The notes under the pieces are model-generated. The model was given only the letters and a program-made list of their open reading frames with translations, ran no database searches and was not told the origin of the DNA. DNA of 64,000 nt from Paragordius varius (lineage: Eukaryota > Nematomorpha): NCBI GenBank assembly GCA_964247055.1, contig OZ176055.1, forward strand, positions 7,192,001 through 7,256,000, in the 5' to 3' direction. The position numbers and the translations under genes are program-made. Below, piece after piece: positions 23,646 through 36,549 of this stretch (its first letter is position 1; every line of letters starts with the position of its first letter).

Positions 23646-24845
23646 AATCCCAAAACGCTTGGAAACAAATATATTTATATATTATAAAATTTAATGATTT
23701 TTAGATGTATGTTTTAACATTATGTTGAAAAACCTATTAACATATAGTATTATGAGTTTACTTTTCAAAATATAATATCATATTTACCACAGATTTAATG
23801 GATTGATTGATGTTGAAATGCATACTAATGCACAATTTACTAATTTATAACTGTATATTATATCCCATTTGTATAAAGTTTTGAAGTACAACAAATTAAA
23901 AATATGCAACAAATTTTATTTTACAAATATTATTTTTTTACCAAACCACCCCCTTTTATAGTAGAATGTAGATTAGGTTACAAATTTTTATACTTCATAT
24001 ATGCACATATTATATGGAATCATTTATTTTTTTATTCTTAAAACGTAATTGTCCAAAATCGAAACGTTAAATATGCATATATTTTTTATTTAACTAACAT
24101 TTGGAATTCGTATATTTTATATAATTATCTTCAATTAAATTTTATATTGTGTTCTCGAAAATATCTTTTTTATATCATACATTTGAGATTTACAGAATAA
24201 ATTTTATAAAACATGTAATATATCTGGTTATTCTTGTTACTTTAAAGTTTAAACGATAATAACATTTTGTGAATTTTCTTTAATATGCCAAAATTGAGAG
24301 TTAATTATATACATACATAAAATCAAAACCTACCTGATTATAATTTTGGCCCCCTTTTTTAACCAACAGTTTCTCTTCTGCTAAAAAGCCAAGTTATATT
24401 TAACTTAAAAAGTCAATTTTTAACCACGAACTGGCAGCACGGTTATGTATATATATGCATAACTTGAATATTAATTTACTAAATGATATCGATTAAAAAA
24501 ATAAGTTTTACCGAAATTATGATATAAAATTGAATTTAAAAAGTTTGGTGTTTATAAAACTAAACTCCGTAGAATATCTCATGTCTCTCAGACGCAAGCT
24601 ACGATCGTACCATAAATTTCACCGTTTTTCATCTTACTTTAAAAACCACTTTTCATCTTACTTTAAAAACCACTTGATCAAATATATTGCTTTGACCTCA
24701 TGCTTAAAACCGACACTGCAAACAAATATATAATTTATAGTTTAGTGTCCTTTGTATTACTCTTTTTTGTAAATGCTTAAGTTAAAATATAAATACATCC
24801 AAAAATTATCCCATTTTATACCAAATTATCACATAGGTTTAGCTG

Positions 24846-25000
24846 AGCAATACTCAAACCGCGGCCCTAAAAATTTTTTTTATGGCCCTAAAGTTCGTAT
24901 TAATATCTTTAAATGTGTCAAAAGCATTAAAATTATAACGGTATTTGGCCCTTTAAACATTATTGTTGATTACCATTGGTTTAGATTATTATAGGTTTTC
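24846..25000. mobile_element. hAT-type MITE fragment
   Basis: It begins GCAATACTCAAACCGCGGCC, matching the CAGTAATACTCAAACCGTGG terminus of the hAT element at 56,159. Further TATGGCCCTAAAG and TTTGGCCC strings follow. The far end is not defined. Confidence 0.5.
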
Positions 25001-25524
25001 AAAAATTGCTAGCTTCTTTTTAATTTTATTCACTTTTCTTTGGCAATTCATCCACATAAAAGATCTAAAATGTTGTGTTGTCATTAATGAATGTACATTA
25101 TCGTTCGAAAAAATTGTTTATAAAATATAGTTTCACCCTAAATTTTAACGTAAACCGACCATGTTTTAACAAAATTATCTATCATTTTAGCTATAAAAAA
25201 AGACCTTTATATATCCAATGATTATCAACAAAACAGGTGCTTTATCATTGCTGAAAAAATCGAACAGCCAGGCACAAGAAATATTGGAGAGAAAACTATT
25301 TAATCTATATTATTAAGAGTCATTCCAATTAAATTTAATATTACATATGTTTCGGATAAATTGAAAACATGACTTCTTAAAATTCGCTTTTTGATGGAAG
25401 ATTAATGTTAAATAGTTAAGATTTTGAAAGTGTCGCCACTAAAACACAAAATAAAGCCTTTTACACAGGCTATAAAGCGACTTTTATGTACTCTAAAATA
25501 TATTATAAACTATCTTGAAATCCA

Positions 25525-25790
25525 GGTGTGTCCAACATGAATTAGGAATCCACATTATCGACTCAAAAACCAATGGGCTGCATTTAAAATAAAAAAATAA
25601 TGGGTTGATCCTTATCGGTAATTCCGGATAAACCAATCCTTTTTCTTAGTATTTAAATATAAATACTCAAAAAATGTGTAGAATAATTTTGGAAATTATA
25701 GTCAAAAGTCGTATGTTTTAATTTTTCGCGGGCCGGAATATGCCGCAAACGACCCACTAGCCACATAGTAGACACTCTTGCTTAAATTTT
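25525..25790. mobile_element. hAT-type MITE
   Basis: AGGTGTGTCCAACATGAATT at one end and CACATAGTAGACACTCTTGC at the other form imperfect inverted termini. GGGCTGCATT and CGGGCCGGAATATGCCGC are the GC-rich strings shared with the copies at 21.3 and 50.3 kb. Noncoding. Confidence 0.55.
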
Positions 25791-26183
25791 TTACTTATGT
25801 TAAAATATTCATTTAATCCTTTTTAAATATTTAGCTTTGAGAGTTATATTTAATAAGACCACAAAAAATTATAAAACCGCCTTTTTTTAAATAATTGTAT
25901 TTTCATAAAAAATTTTGGGACCGTTTTTTTTTTAATTTTAAAAGAATTGAAGGATATCCATTATTTCACGAAACATATGCGAGGTAATTCATAGAAAATA
26001 CACTTTTAATTATTTTTTGGGAATATGAAAATGGTTAATTTAGAATTTTGTATTTAATCCATGCATCACCATATAAGCATTTATTGTCATTACAAATATA
26101 AAATAGTTATATTAATATAATATTCTAAAATTAAATTTTTATAAAAATAATATAAAAAATCTTTTTTATATATATTCGTTCAT

Positions 26184-29100
26184 CTATCTTCTATTTCCTG
26201 AACCACTTTTAATTGAAATCCCAGTGGACTGAGCTCCAATTTGAGAAACCTATTATATTATATATCGAGAGAGAAAACATAATTTTTAATTCAAAAGGAA
26301 ATTAAAAACAAAGTTTATTACCTGGCAAACGGCACAAAGACGGCCCTTAAATTCAGGAAAGTATGAAGCTGTACAATAAGGACAATTTACGCTTTCTTTA
26401 CCCCTAAAATATATATAGGAAAAAAATGTGTTGGTAGAATAAATGTATAATTGTTTGAAAATTGAAATATATTATATTTTTAACTACGAAAAAAATGTAA
26501 AATTGCATATTTTTAAAGATCATACAATAAATATGGATGCATAAACATTAGATTAAATTAATATAGCATGTGATATGCAAAGTAAAAATTTTTATTAAAA
26601 AAACCGCATCTTTATAAAGATAAAATATGTATTTTTTTATGAAATCAACCATATTTTTAATCCTAAAACTTTCCATCTTTATATAATTATGGTTGTTTAA
26701 CATGGTGTAAAGATACCCCTCTAAACCTTTATTTAAAACTTGCTATATAAAAAAATATATAAAAATTGGGTCAATTAGCTATGCTAAAAAATTTCAATCT
26801 TTTATTTTACTTTAAATATGAAAAAACAACATAAAAAATACCTATATATGGGTTTATATGTTTGAGCGCAGATAACAAACGGATTGTAAGGTTCATACTC
26901 TAATACTTCAGCGTCTGTCATCGTTTTTTGGCATTGTTTGTAAATGGTTTTAACCTGAGATTCAGAAGAACAAAAATTTAACCTCTTTAGGTATAGTTTT
27001 TGATTTAATAGAAATATATATAATAAAAAAGATTTTATTCATTGAAAAAAGGTTGTCCCCAAAAGGAACTTCTCTTGTAATTATTTTCTCCAAAACGTTC
27101 TACATTATGAGCTAAGTCTATATCTAATTTGTGTTGCGTTAGATCCTCTTGAATTGTCTGCAGCTATGTTTTATGGAGTCTACCCGCTTTAGCGGTGGTG
27201 TCGACTTTGTTAACATGGTTTTTAGTCTGTTGAACGGTTCTCTACAATGTATATAACCCGCCCATCTTAACACACCCATTTGGATGACATCGACTGATTT
27301 TAAAATCCAATACATTAAATAGTTTTACCAGAGATCAGAACTGAAACTTATACTTTATCAAAGGCAAAAACTAATTCAAAAAAATCATCATTTTTTTCAA
27401 TTTATTTTAACTATTTTTTAAAATTTTAAATGACATACACAATACAACGTTGTTGTTGATATGTACGTATGTTTTTGGTTAGATATATATTAAGATTTTC
27501 AAAATAATCTCAAACTAGCAATAATTTAAAAATTTAAACCAATATCAGAACCAGACAAATCAATATTTGACAAAATTGTCTAAAACAAACCAGTTTTCTT
27601 AAAAATTAATTGAAGAACTTCCCCAAAAAACATTTTATTTCAGTCCTAATTTCAATTCTTAATTACCTGAGTCATTATGTCAGGTTTGGGCCCAAGATCT
27701 AAGATACGTTTAGCAAAAATTGAAGCCGTTTTGAAATTCTTCATTTTGTAGAAAATGTTAAGTGCAGTCCGCAACGTAAGGATCTGATGAATGGGTTCCA
27801 AACCACAATGCGTAAAATAAGCCGCTAACTTTTTTAACATATAAAAAACATATATAAAAAAAGGAAATTCAAATTAATATGCATTAAGAGTTAAATTGTA
27901 CAGTAAAATAATAGGGAATTATAAGAGAAATGATTAAAGGTAAAAATAGAATTTTATTTTTAGACCTTAATGTTATATAACTTATTGATTTGTATTGGAA
28001 TAAGTAATAGAAATGTTAATTAAATAATAGTCTGTAATAAATTGCGCTCATGAAAGTTATGTAGAAAAATCAAGATAGGTATGGCAATCTTAAAGAAAAA
28101 ATATTTGCCATTAAATTTTTAGGTTTTGTCTTTATAATTCCAAGTTTTACAATTAATAATACATCCAAGAATATAAAATGGATAAAATAAATTTTTTATT
28201 GCGCATACTTCAGCAATGCGGTTTTGATTTTCATTATCAGTGCGGGGTAAACCCTTTCGAAATTGTTCCATTTGTAGTCCCGTTATATATTCCGAACATG
28301 TTTTTATCAGTGCTTTAATCTATAAAAAGGTGAAAAAAAGTTAAAATAAAAAAAATATATTGCATATGAAAACGAATATTTTATTTAAATAACTTGAAAA
28401 AAAACGAAATTTTAAATTAAAAAATATCCCGAATTTTAAATAAATATATTTCTGGATAAAAATTTGCTAGTTTTTTTATAATTAAATTCTTATTGTATTT
28501 AATATACTTCCATGAATCAAAAATTAATATTTTTGGTCTAAAACTTTTTTATTACATTATTTGAAATATTTTAGATATTACAAATTATAAAATTACATAA
28601 AACTTGCAACTAAGCAAAAATATATCGGAAAATTCAGTATATTATTTTAGTAAATATAATGAAAGAGAATGAATTAAATAAATTTTCAATTATCCATCAA
28701 AAAATTACCATATATCAATGGTAGATATAATCAAATTACAAGCTCTCAAATTATTATAACTATAAATGGAAATATTATGATGAAAAGGGTAGGAAATGCA
28801 AAATTATAGTCGCCATATATAAATCCCAAAATTACAGAAATATACCTCAGTAAGTTCAGCCTTATTTTGGCAAATAATAAAAGGGATAATATGTAGGATT
28901 CGTTGAAATGCCAAAACTGATTCAGAAAATTTGCCCGCTGTAGTTAGATGATAAGCAGTTTGAAGACGTTCACCAGTTAAACCATCAAGTCGATATATGG
29001 TATGAGGCAGGTTAGGTATTTTAAGTCCCGGATCTCTATATAAATAATGAAAAAAATGGTGTTGAAAATTGGAATAATTATAAAAACATAAAAGCTAAAA

Positions 29101-32100
29101 TACAAGCATTTATTTTTTAAAGACAACTATGCCTTTTTAACCGTTAAATTTTTTTTCAAATAACCTTAAAGATTATACAATAGTGCAATGTAGTGGGATG
29201 TATTATTATTGAGAGAATTAAACATTATATACAATGTAATATATTTAAAATTTAAGCTAGAATGAGTATAAAATAAAATTAGATTCTAATTTCGACTTTT
29301 ATTTCAACACAAGTGCAAAATTAATATCTAATTTTATTTTATATGCATTCTAGCTTAATTTTTAAATAAATTACAGAGTGGGAGGTGTGCATCATTTTCT
29401 CTAGCAGTTGCTCGCTTCCAAATTTTTGAGCAAAATAACTTGCGAGATAGTCGTCTTTGGTCAATTGAGTTATGTTTAGATCGTGGCTGATGGTTTTTTC
29501 CTAATCATGATATGGTCTGCCTCATCTAAAATTGCCATTTGGATGGAAGGATATTTAATCCAGCCATTTAAGCGGTCATTATGGCCCCAGTATCTGAGAT
29601 TTGTTCTGAGAAAAAAGAATTTAGTTGGGATTTGGAACACATATACATTTGTCCCTTGTTTGGGGTAAATATTTTGTGTGACATTATATACTTGAGTTGA
29701 TGGAATTTGGCCCAAGCTTGATGTGTTCGTGTTGTTATATCGTTTTTATTAATATTGGCTGCTATTATATCACCCAGGTAATTGAACTTATTTTCGATTT
29801 AAATGTTTATAGATGGAAGGTAAGTGAATCGCGTGGGACTGTCTGGGTTTTAATCAGGTGTTACACAAGCTTACACACAAAACTTTTAATGCTTAATAAA
29901 CTTCCTTTAATTTGTGAGCACTTTTTGTGGATCAACAGTTAGCATTTAGTGCATTCAATGGAATATAATTCCACTTTAGAGTGACAAATGGAGCAAGGGA
30001 ATTTCTTATAGGCAGTGGGCCTGTGATTAAGGCCTTTGTTTTATATGTGTTAATTTTGAAGCCAAATATTTGTAACTTAGATCAGAGATTAAATTTATAA
30101 ACGATGGCTATTTCGCAGGTGGCTGTTGGTATTATGTCGTCAGCGTACAACATTTAGTAAGGTAAACCAGTTTTTATATTTTCATTTATTATACCCATAA
30201 TAATGATATAATGGACTGAGGATAGAGCCATAGTGTATCCCGACAGTCACTGGGAATCGATTGGTATCTTCCACGGGAGTCACGCAACTAAAGGTGTTTT
30301 AATATTGTAAATTAATACTTTTATTATCCATTACGAATTTCCGTAACGCAAATGTGATGATGGACCGCGGGATGCAATCGAATGCATGGCTTAAATCAAT
30401 AAAGACCAGATATAAAGTTTCAGTTTTGCATCTGAAGTTCTATTGTAACCTTCTAAGAATAAATATGGCGTAAGAAATATTGACACCTTGTTGAAATCCG
30501 AAGTGGGTTTCGTCAATCAAGCAAAGCTGACGTATTTTCTTTTCTATTATGATTTCATAAGTTGTCTTTTCAAATAATTTTAATAGTCTGTATGAGGCTA
30601 AGTATGTCACCTTTGTTTCTATATTTGGAATCATATTTTAATTCCCATCTAAGTTTTTCATCCAGTATAATCAGCTTAAATAACTCTAGGGAAGGGAAAT
30701 TGCTTCAGGTATATTTTGTACATTTCAGTTTGCTTTATTAATTTTGTATTTTTGTATGACTAGAGGTAATGATTGGGGGTGGCCCAATAAATAAAGATAA
30801 GTTTGGTATCTCGATCTTTGAATGCTGAAAATTTAGTGTACTGTGCATGCATTGTGTCCATACATTTTGATACTAAGAGTGTCAGTAACTGTGTTATTAT
30901 TTTGACCTTTTATGGCTTTCACTACTAGGATATCTTTTTCATTCCTAATGATATTTTTCAGTGTTTTAAAAACTTGTAAGTTTTTAATTTCTCCTTCAAG
31001 TTTTTTGGCCTCCAAGCATCTTTCATTTTGTTAGCTATTATTTTCTTTACTCGTTTTTTCACCATACTAGCATGTTTTCCATTTTTTAAAAACTTCTCTT
31101 TTCTCATTTAATAAAGGTTTAATATCGTTTTGCCACCACCATTGGGATTTTGTTTTTCGCACGTTTTCTTCTGAAGATTTTGGAGTTTGTGACTAGAGTG
31201 TTTTTTAGATGCTCCCAGCCGTCATGCACCTTGTTAGGGGAAAGTTTTAGTTCAGATGTAATTTGGTTAATGTAATGATGGTTTATTATAGGATCACTAA
31301 ATTTAGGAACGTTAAGTTGAGGCAATTTTTTAGGGCTAGGTCGGTTCTTATATATTGTAGCAACTATTAGTTTATGTTGTGCATCATATTCATAGGTTTT
31401 AATGTTAATTATAAATTTCCTATGTTTTTTATTCATTAACATGAAATTAACTTGAGATATGTGTTTGCCACTTTTGTATATGTGCAATAGACTGGGTTTT
31501 TTTGTAAAGTGTGTGTTGCAAATCAATCGATCTACAGCACAATCCTAAAAGCGCTTCCTCTTTGTTGCGGGAAATTACTTCATAACCATCGGCGTCCATT
31601 GAAATCTCCGCCAAATAAAAGTGTGCCATTTGTGGGAACATTTTGTGCAATCTGATAAAGCTAAATCCAAAATTCAGGTTTGTTTGTTTCATTACTGTTG
31701 AGGAGTATAGATAAGTATATTGAGGGTTGTAATATTAATTGCCATTCGCATTTGGATAATTTTCTCGTTGTGATGTGTCAATTATATTTTCTTTTATCTG
31801 ATCGCTTATGGCTTCCCCTGATTTTCCCATTTTTCCTCTTTCAGAATAAAGTGTAAAACCTCCATATCGATAGTTACCTCCATTTTTCAAACGTGGTTCT
31901 TGTAAAGTTGCATTTATTACACTGAAACACAACTTTTTCTGAATCTAAAATTTTGAATATTTTCTGATTCCTTATGGTATTGGTATCAGATCTGTGAAAA
32001 AATTTAGTTATCCAAGTCGTTTTCGAGATATGAAACTTTTTCCAAATTTGGACATTTTCAATATTTTCTCGTTTGTGAATATTTTTAGGTAAATATGTGG

Positions 32101-35100
32101 CTTCTAAAAATATTTTTATAAAAGCCCAATAATTTTTCTTTAAAAAAACTTAAAATATCAAATACTTTATGTTTTAGCGGGCAAAAACCCTCAAAAATTG
32201 GTTAAGTTAACACTTTTTAATACAAATATTTTTTTTCATATTATAAAATAACAAATTTTATTTTTGTTTTTGGATGTTAATAATGTTTGTTTAAATAAAA
32301 ATATCATTGGTTTATTATTAAAAATAAATTTCATCTTTACACCTTTTTTGCTGCTTTTACTTCGATTAAAATTGGGATTTTAAAATACCCCAGATAATAT
32401 TTAAGTAAATTTTTTCCAAAAACTAGTGAAGGAAACGGTTCCAAGCTAAAATATTAAATGAAATTTTGTTCTGGAAAAAATTCCGTATCAAATTTCTAGA
32501 GGACATTTTTGCTAATATCATGTTTATTTGATTTTAAGCCTAAAATTAGGTTTGCTTTTTTATTAAAATCATATTTAAAATGGATATAAACAGAAAAAGT
32601 GGTATATTTTGCATTATTTTTATAATTAGCTTATCATATGTTACAAAATTTCCTTTGGATTTTCTTCTGAATAAGTATTATCAAGTATTTTTGAATGCCT
32701 TTTTATTTACTTCGGTTCATTAATGTTATATAAGCGCAAACTTTTGCTTGAAATATTTTATCTTAAACAAGCCTGAAGTATCTAAGTACCTCATTTAAAT
32801 GGAAGGATTGAAATAAATGTGTTGTATCCAAGCGTTAAAAGTAGCTAAAGTTTACTCAGATGGAATCAATAGACTCTTAATTTCATCTGATTCTTTTTGA
32901 ATATTTTTCATATATCTGTTCAACAATACTAAATTTTAGTAAAAATATAATTCAAACAAAGTAAGTGTTATCTTTATAATGGCCGACGGGTAAAATTATT
33001 GTATTCACACCAAAATCTAAGAGGATAAACTAATGAGACGGTAAGGGTGTTGTTTGTGGACCGTTGTGGTAGAAAGCACTCATATTCGAACTAGGTGAAG
33101 ATACAAAAAAACGCTTTTATATATTTTTTCTTTGTTTCATAGATTTTTAAACAATATATCGATTTGCAGAAAGTTTTCATTAAATGCCATTCATCAAGAA
33201 AAATTATATATGCTATCGTAATAATATAAACATTAAATGGACTGATAAAATCTCTAATACTGAATTAATAAAAGAAAATAAAACCAGCTATTACAATCCA
33301 CAACATGATCGATAAAAATCAAATGGGTTTCCTAGGCCATATTTTAAGCAGTGGACCTTTCAGTTTATCGACATTAGTGGGAATGGTTAATGGTAAAGGA
33401 ACTCTCGTGGTCGACCTTCAAAATGTTACCATGACCAAGTACCCATTTCGCAGCAATTTGGATTCAAAAACTGTTGACGTCAGCTAAGATTATCTTGAAA
33501 AAATCTCTTTGCACTATGGTCGTATACGACTGCGCAGAATAAATGATAGAGAATATGCCATATCTCTTATACAACATATAATACCATCAATAAATATTTC
33601 GATTCTTTAATTATTTTATTTGACTAAGCCTTTTGAACATTTTTTTACAAAAATAAGAATCAATTTATAGAATTATACGGATGATTAACAAATCCAAATT
33701 TAATAATGGTTCACCAAATTAGCGTGAATATTAATTAAAGTGTAGAGTTTGCTTAGGAGATTTAAAGACACGGATAATTTATCTTGATTTTGGAATAGAA
33801 CTATATTATATTAAGTGTAATAAATAGAGAACAAATAATTATTCATTTATATATAGATAATCAAAATTAAATTTTTATTATTTCGGTAATTTTTTCCCAG
33901 GGTTTTAATAAATGATGTCCCTTTTCGCCTCTTTGATAAGTAATGGCGTCTTTAGGAAACAGACATAGATGGGCATCCACATGCAGATAAAAAAAAGGTA
34001 TTATAAATGATAAGTAACATGTGTATAACAATATAAATACCCATCCTATAGAAAGAGTCAATTAAACAATTTTGGGAAAAGCATCGTAATGCCACCCATA
34101 CCGCTCTTTGGGTTGCATTTTGGATTTAAACGCCAAATCGTTGAAAAAACTCGTCACCTAAAAATAAATGTATAATACCTGCGGTCCTATCAAAACTGCG
34201 CCGTTAATTTTTGCCGACTTTATCATAAATTTTCTGAAATAATGAACCCAAGCTTCGACAATTTTATCAAGACTACACAAAATTATTTTTGCCAATCCAA
34301 GCAGCGTGTGGAATGCCGGCAAAACAAATTTGTTAGCCGATGTTAACGGGGTAAATATCTGATTCTTGGGCACAACTTCATAATTTCTTAAATGAAATCC
34401 CTATCGCAGTAGTTTGAAAAAGTTTATAAAAAACATCATAAGCTTCTTTATAAACACGGCTATAAACTATTATAATTGGCCTGTGTATCCGGCATGGTCT
34501 ATCGAAAAACGTTCCAAACTTTCCTATAAAATATCAAATATTGTATTCCCGGCTGAATGCGATTAATATTGGCCTGTGCTCTCCGGCACGGTCCAATAAA
34601 AATGCCTTCAAACTTTCCTAAAGATGTAAAATATTATATACCTGAGAAGCGTCTAGAAATAATACCCATTGTGATGAATCATATGGATAATTCATTTCCT
34701 TCATTAAGCCAATCACATCAGGATAAATAACTGTTTTCGGAAAAATATTTTCGGAAATTTATTCCTCTATTCCGAAAACTAGTTATGTTGATGTCAGTTA
34801 AATTTTTTCGATTAAAAGTCCTCACCATAAGTTCGGACGACCTAATATAATAATATATTTAAAAAATGTTTGGCTTATTCAAAAATAAATACAAAATTTA
34901 ACTTATATATTTAACGCATTTCAGCTTAAGTAAATTAAAATAAATTATAAAATGCGTAAATCTATTATTTTTTCTAAAAATACCGTTTTGAGACATGCAA
35001 TTTTTTGATTAGGGATATCACCTCAGTGCCACTTAATTTATTAGTATCCTTTATATCTTGATGATATTTCTAAATCATTATCATCCATAATCTTAACAAA

Positions 35101-36513
35101 TAAATCGATATGAATGGTTGGAGATGGAGGTACGGGAAGGTCAATGGAATGATAAACAGGACGAATTGTGCAAAGAAAGTTTGGATATTCGATAGGTTTT
35201 TTTGTGGTAATGTTAATTTGAGATGGTTTTTTGGCAATCCGCAAAGGTAACATTCGGAATGTGATTTTGGCTCACGCCATTTCATAGGGATACCCCAAGA
35301 AGGGAGTCTAGGTCCGGTTTTATGGTATAATTCCTTTGATCTTCCCGTACCTCCATCTCTAGTCATTCATTCCGATTTATTTGATATGATGGATGATAAT
35401 GATTTGGAATTTTATCATCAAGATATAAAGGATACTAATAAATTAAGTGGCACTGAGGTGATATCCCTAATCAAAAAGTTGCATCTCTCAAAACGGTATT
35501 TTTAGAAAAAATAATAGATTTACGCATTTTATAATTTATTTTAATTTACTTAAGCTGAAATGCGTTAAAAATGTAGGTTAAATTTTGTATTTTTCTTTGA
35601 ATAAGCTAAACATTTTTTTAATATATTATTATATTAGGTCGTCCGAACTTATGGTAAGGACTCTTAATCGAAAAAATTTAACTGACATCAACATAACTAG
35701 TTTTCGGAATAGAGGAATAAATTTCCGAAAATATTTTTCCGAAAACAGTTGTTTATCATGGTGTCATGATGTGATTGGCTTAATGAAGGAAATGAATTAT
35801 CCATATGATTCATCACAATGGGTATTATTTCTAGACGCTTCTCAGGTATAAAATATTTTACATCTTTAGGAAAGTTTGAAGGCATTTTTATTGGACCGTG
35901 CCGGAGAGCACAGGCCAATATTAATCGCATTCAGCCGAGTTTATAGGGAAACCTATAATATTTTTGAAAATATTTTGAAACTACTGCGATACAACTATCA
36001 TTATTGGCATGTAACAGGGGATTATAAAGTTTTTAAAAAATTTAATAATTTTTATAGGTCATGGGACTGCTTTTCGGTATACATAAAGGATTTCCCAAAT
36101 TTTTTTGCCCTTTGTGTGAGTGGGACTCGCGTGACACCGAGAAACACTATATAAAAAAATTTGCTATCAAAAAATTATGAGGTTGGGCCCAATAATCAGA
36201 TTTTCCTGTTAATATCGGCTAACAAATTTGTTTTGCCGCCATTGCATACGCTGCTTGGATTGACCAACACATTTTTTGTGTAGTCTTGATAAATATGTCA
36301 AAGTTTGGGTCTATAATTTCAGAAAATTTAGGATGACGCCCGCAAAAATTAACGCCGCAGTTTTGATAGGGCCACAGGTATTAATTAATTTAATTTTAGG
36401 TGACGAGTCTTTTCAACGATTTGTCTTTTGAATTACAGATCAAAGAGACGAAAAGGGACATCAATTATTTAAACCCTTTGAAAAAATTACCGAAATAATA
36501 AAAATTTAATTAG

Positions 36514-36549
<36 letters not shown>

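Larger units (their letters stand above)
23646..26183. other. Convergent intergenic region between SLC7 and COPA
   Basis: No gene seen. It holds 3' UTR sequence for both neighbours, a small tandem duplication of TTTTCATCTTACTTTAAAAA at about 24,627-24,674, and two hAT-type fragments listed separately. Confidence 0.5.

Noticed and set aside
33305-33487. Possible small gene starting [12 protein letters not shown] in the palindrome
   Set aside because: Its mirror copy at 36,853-37,074 diverges in frame, and the motif matches a LINE C-terminus, so it is a repeat fragment rather than a host gene.
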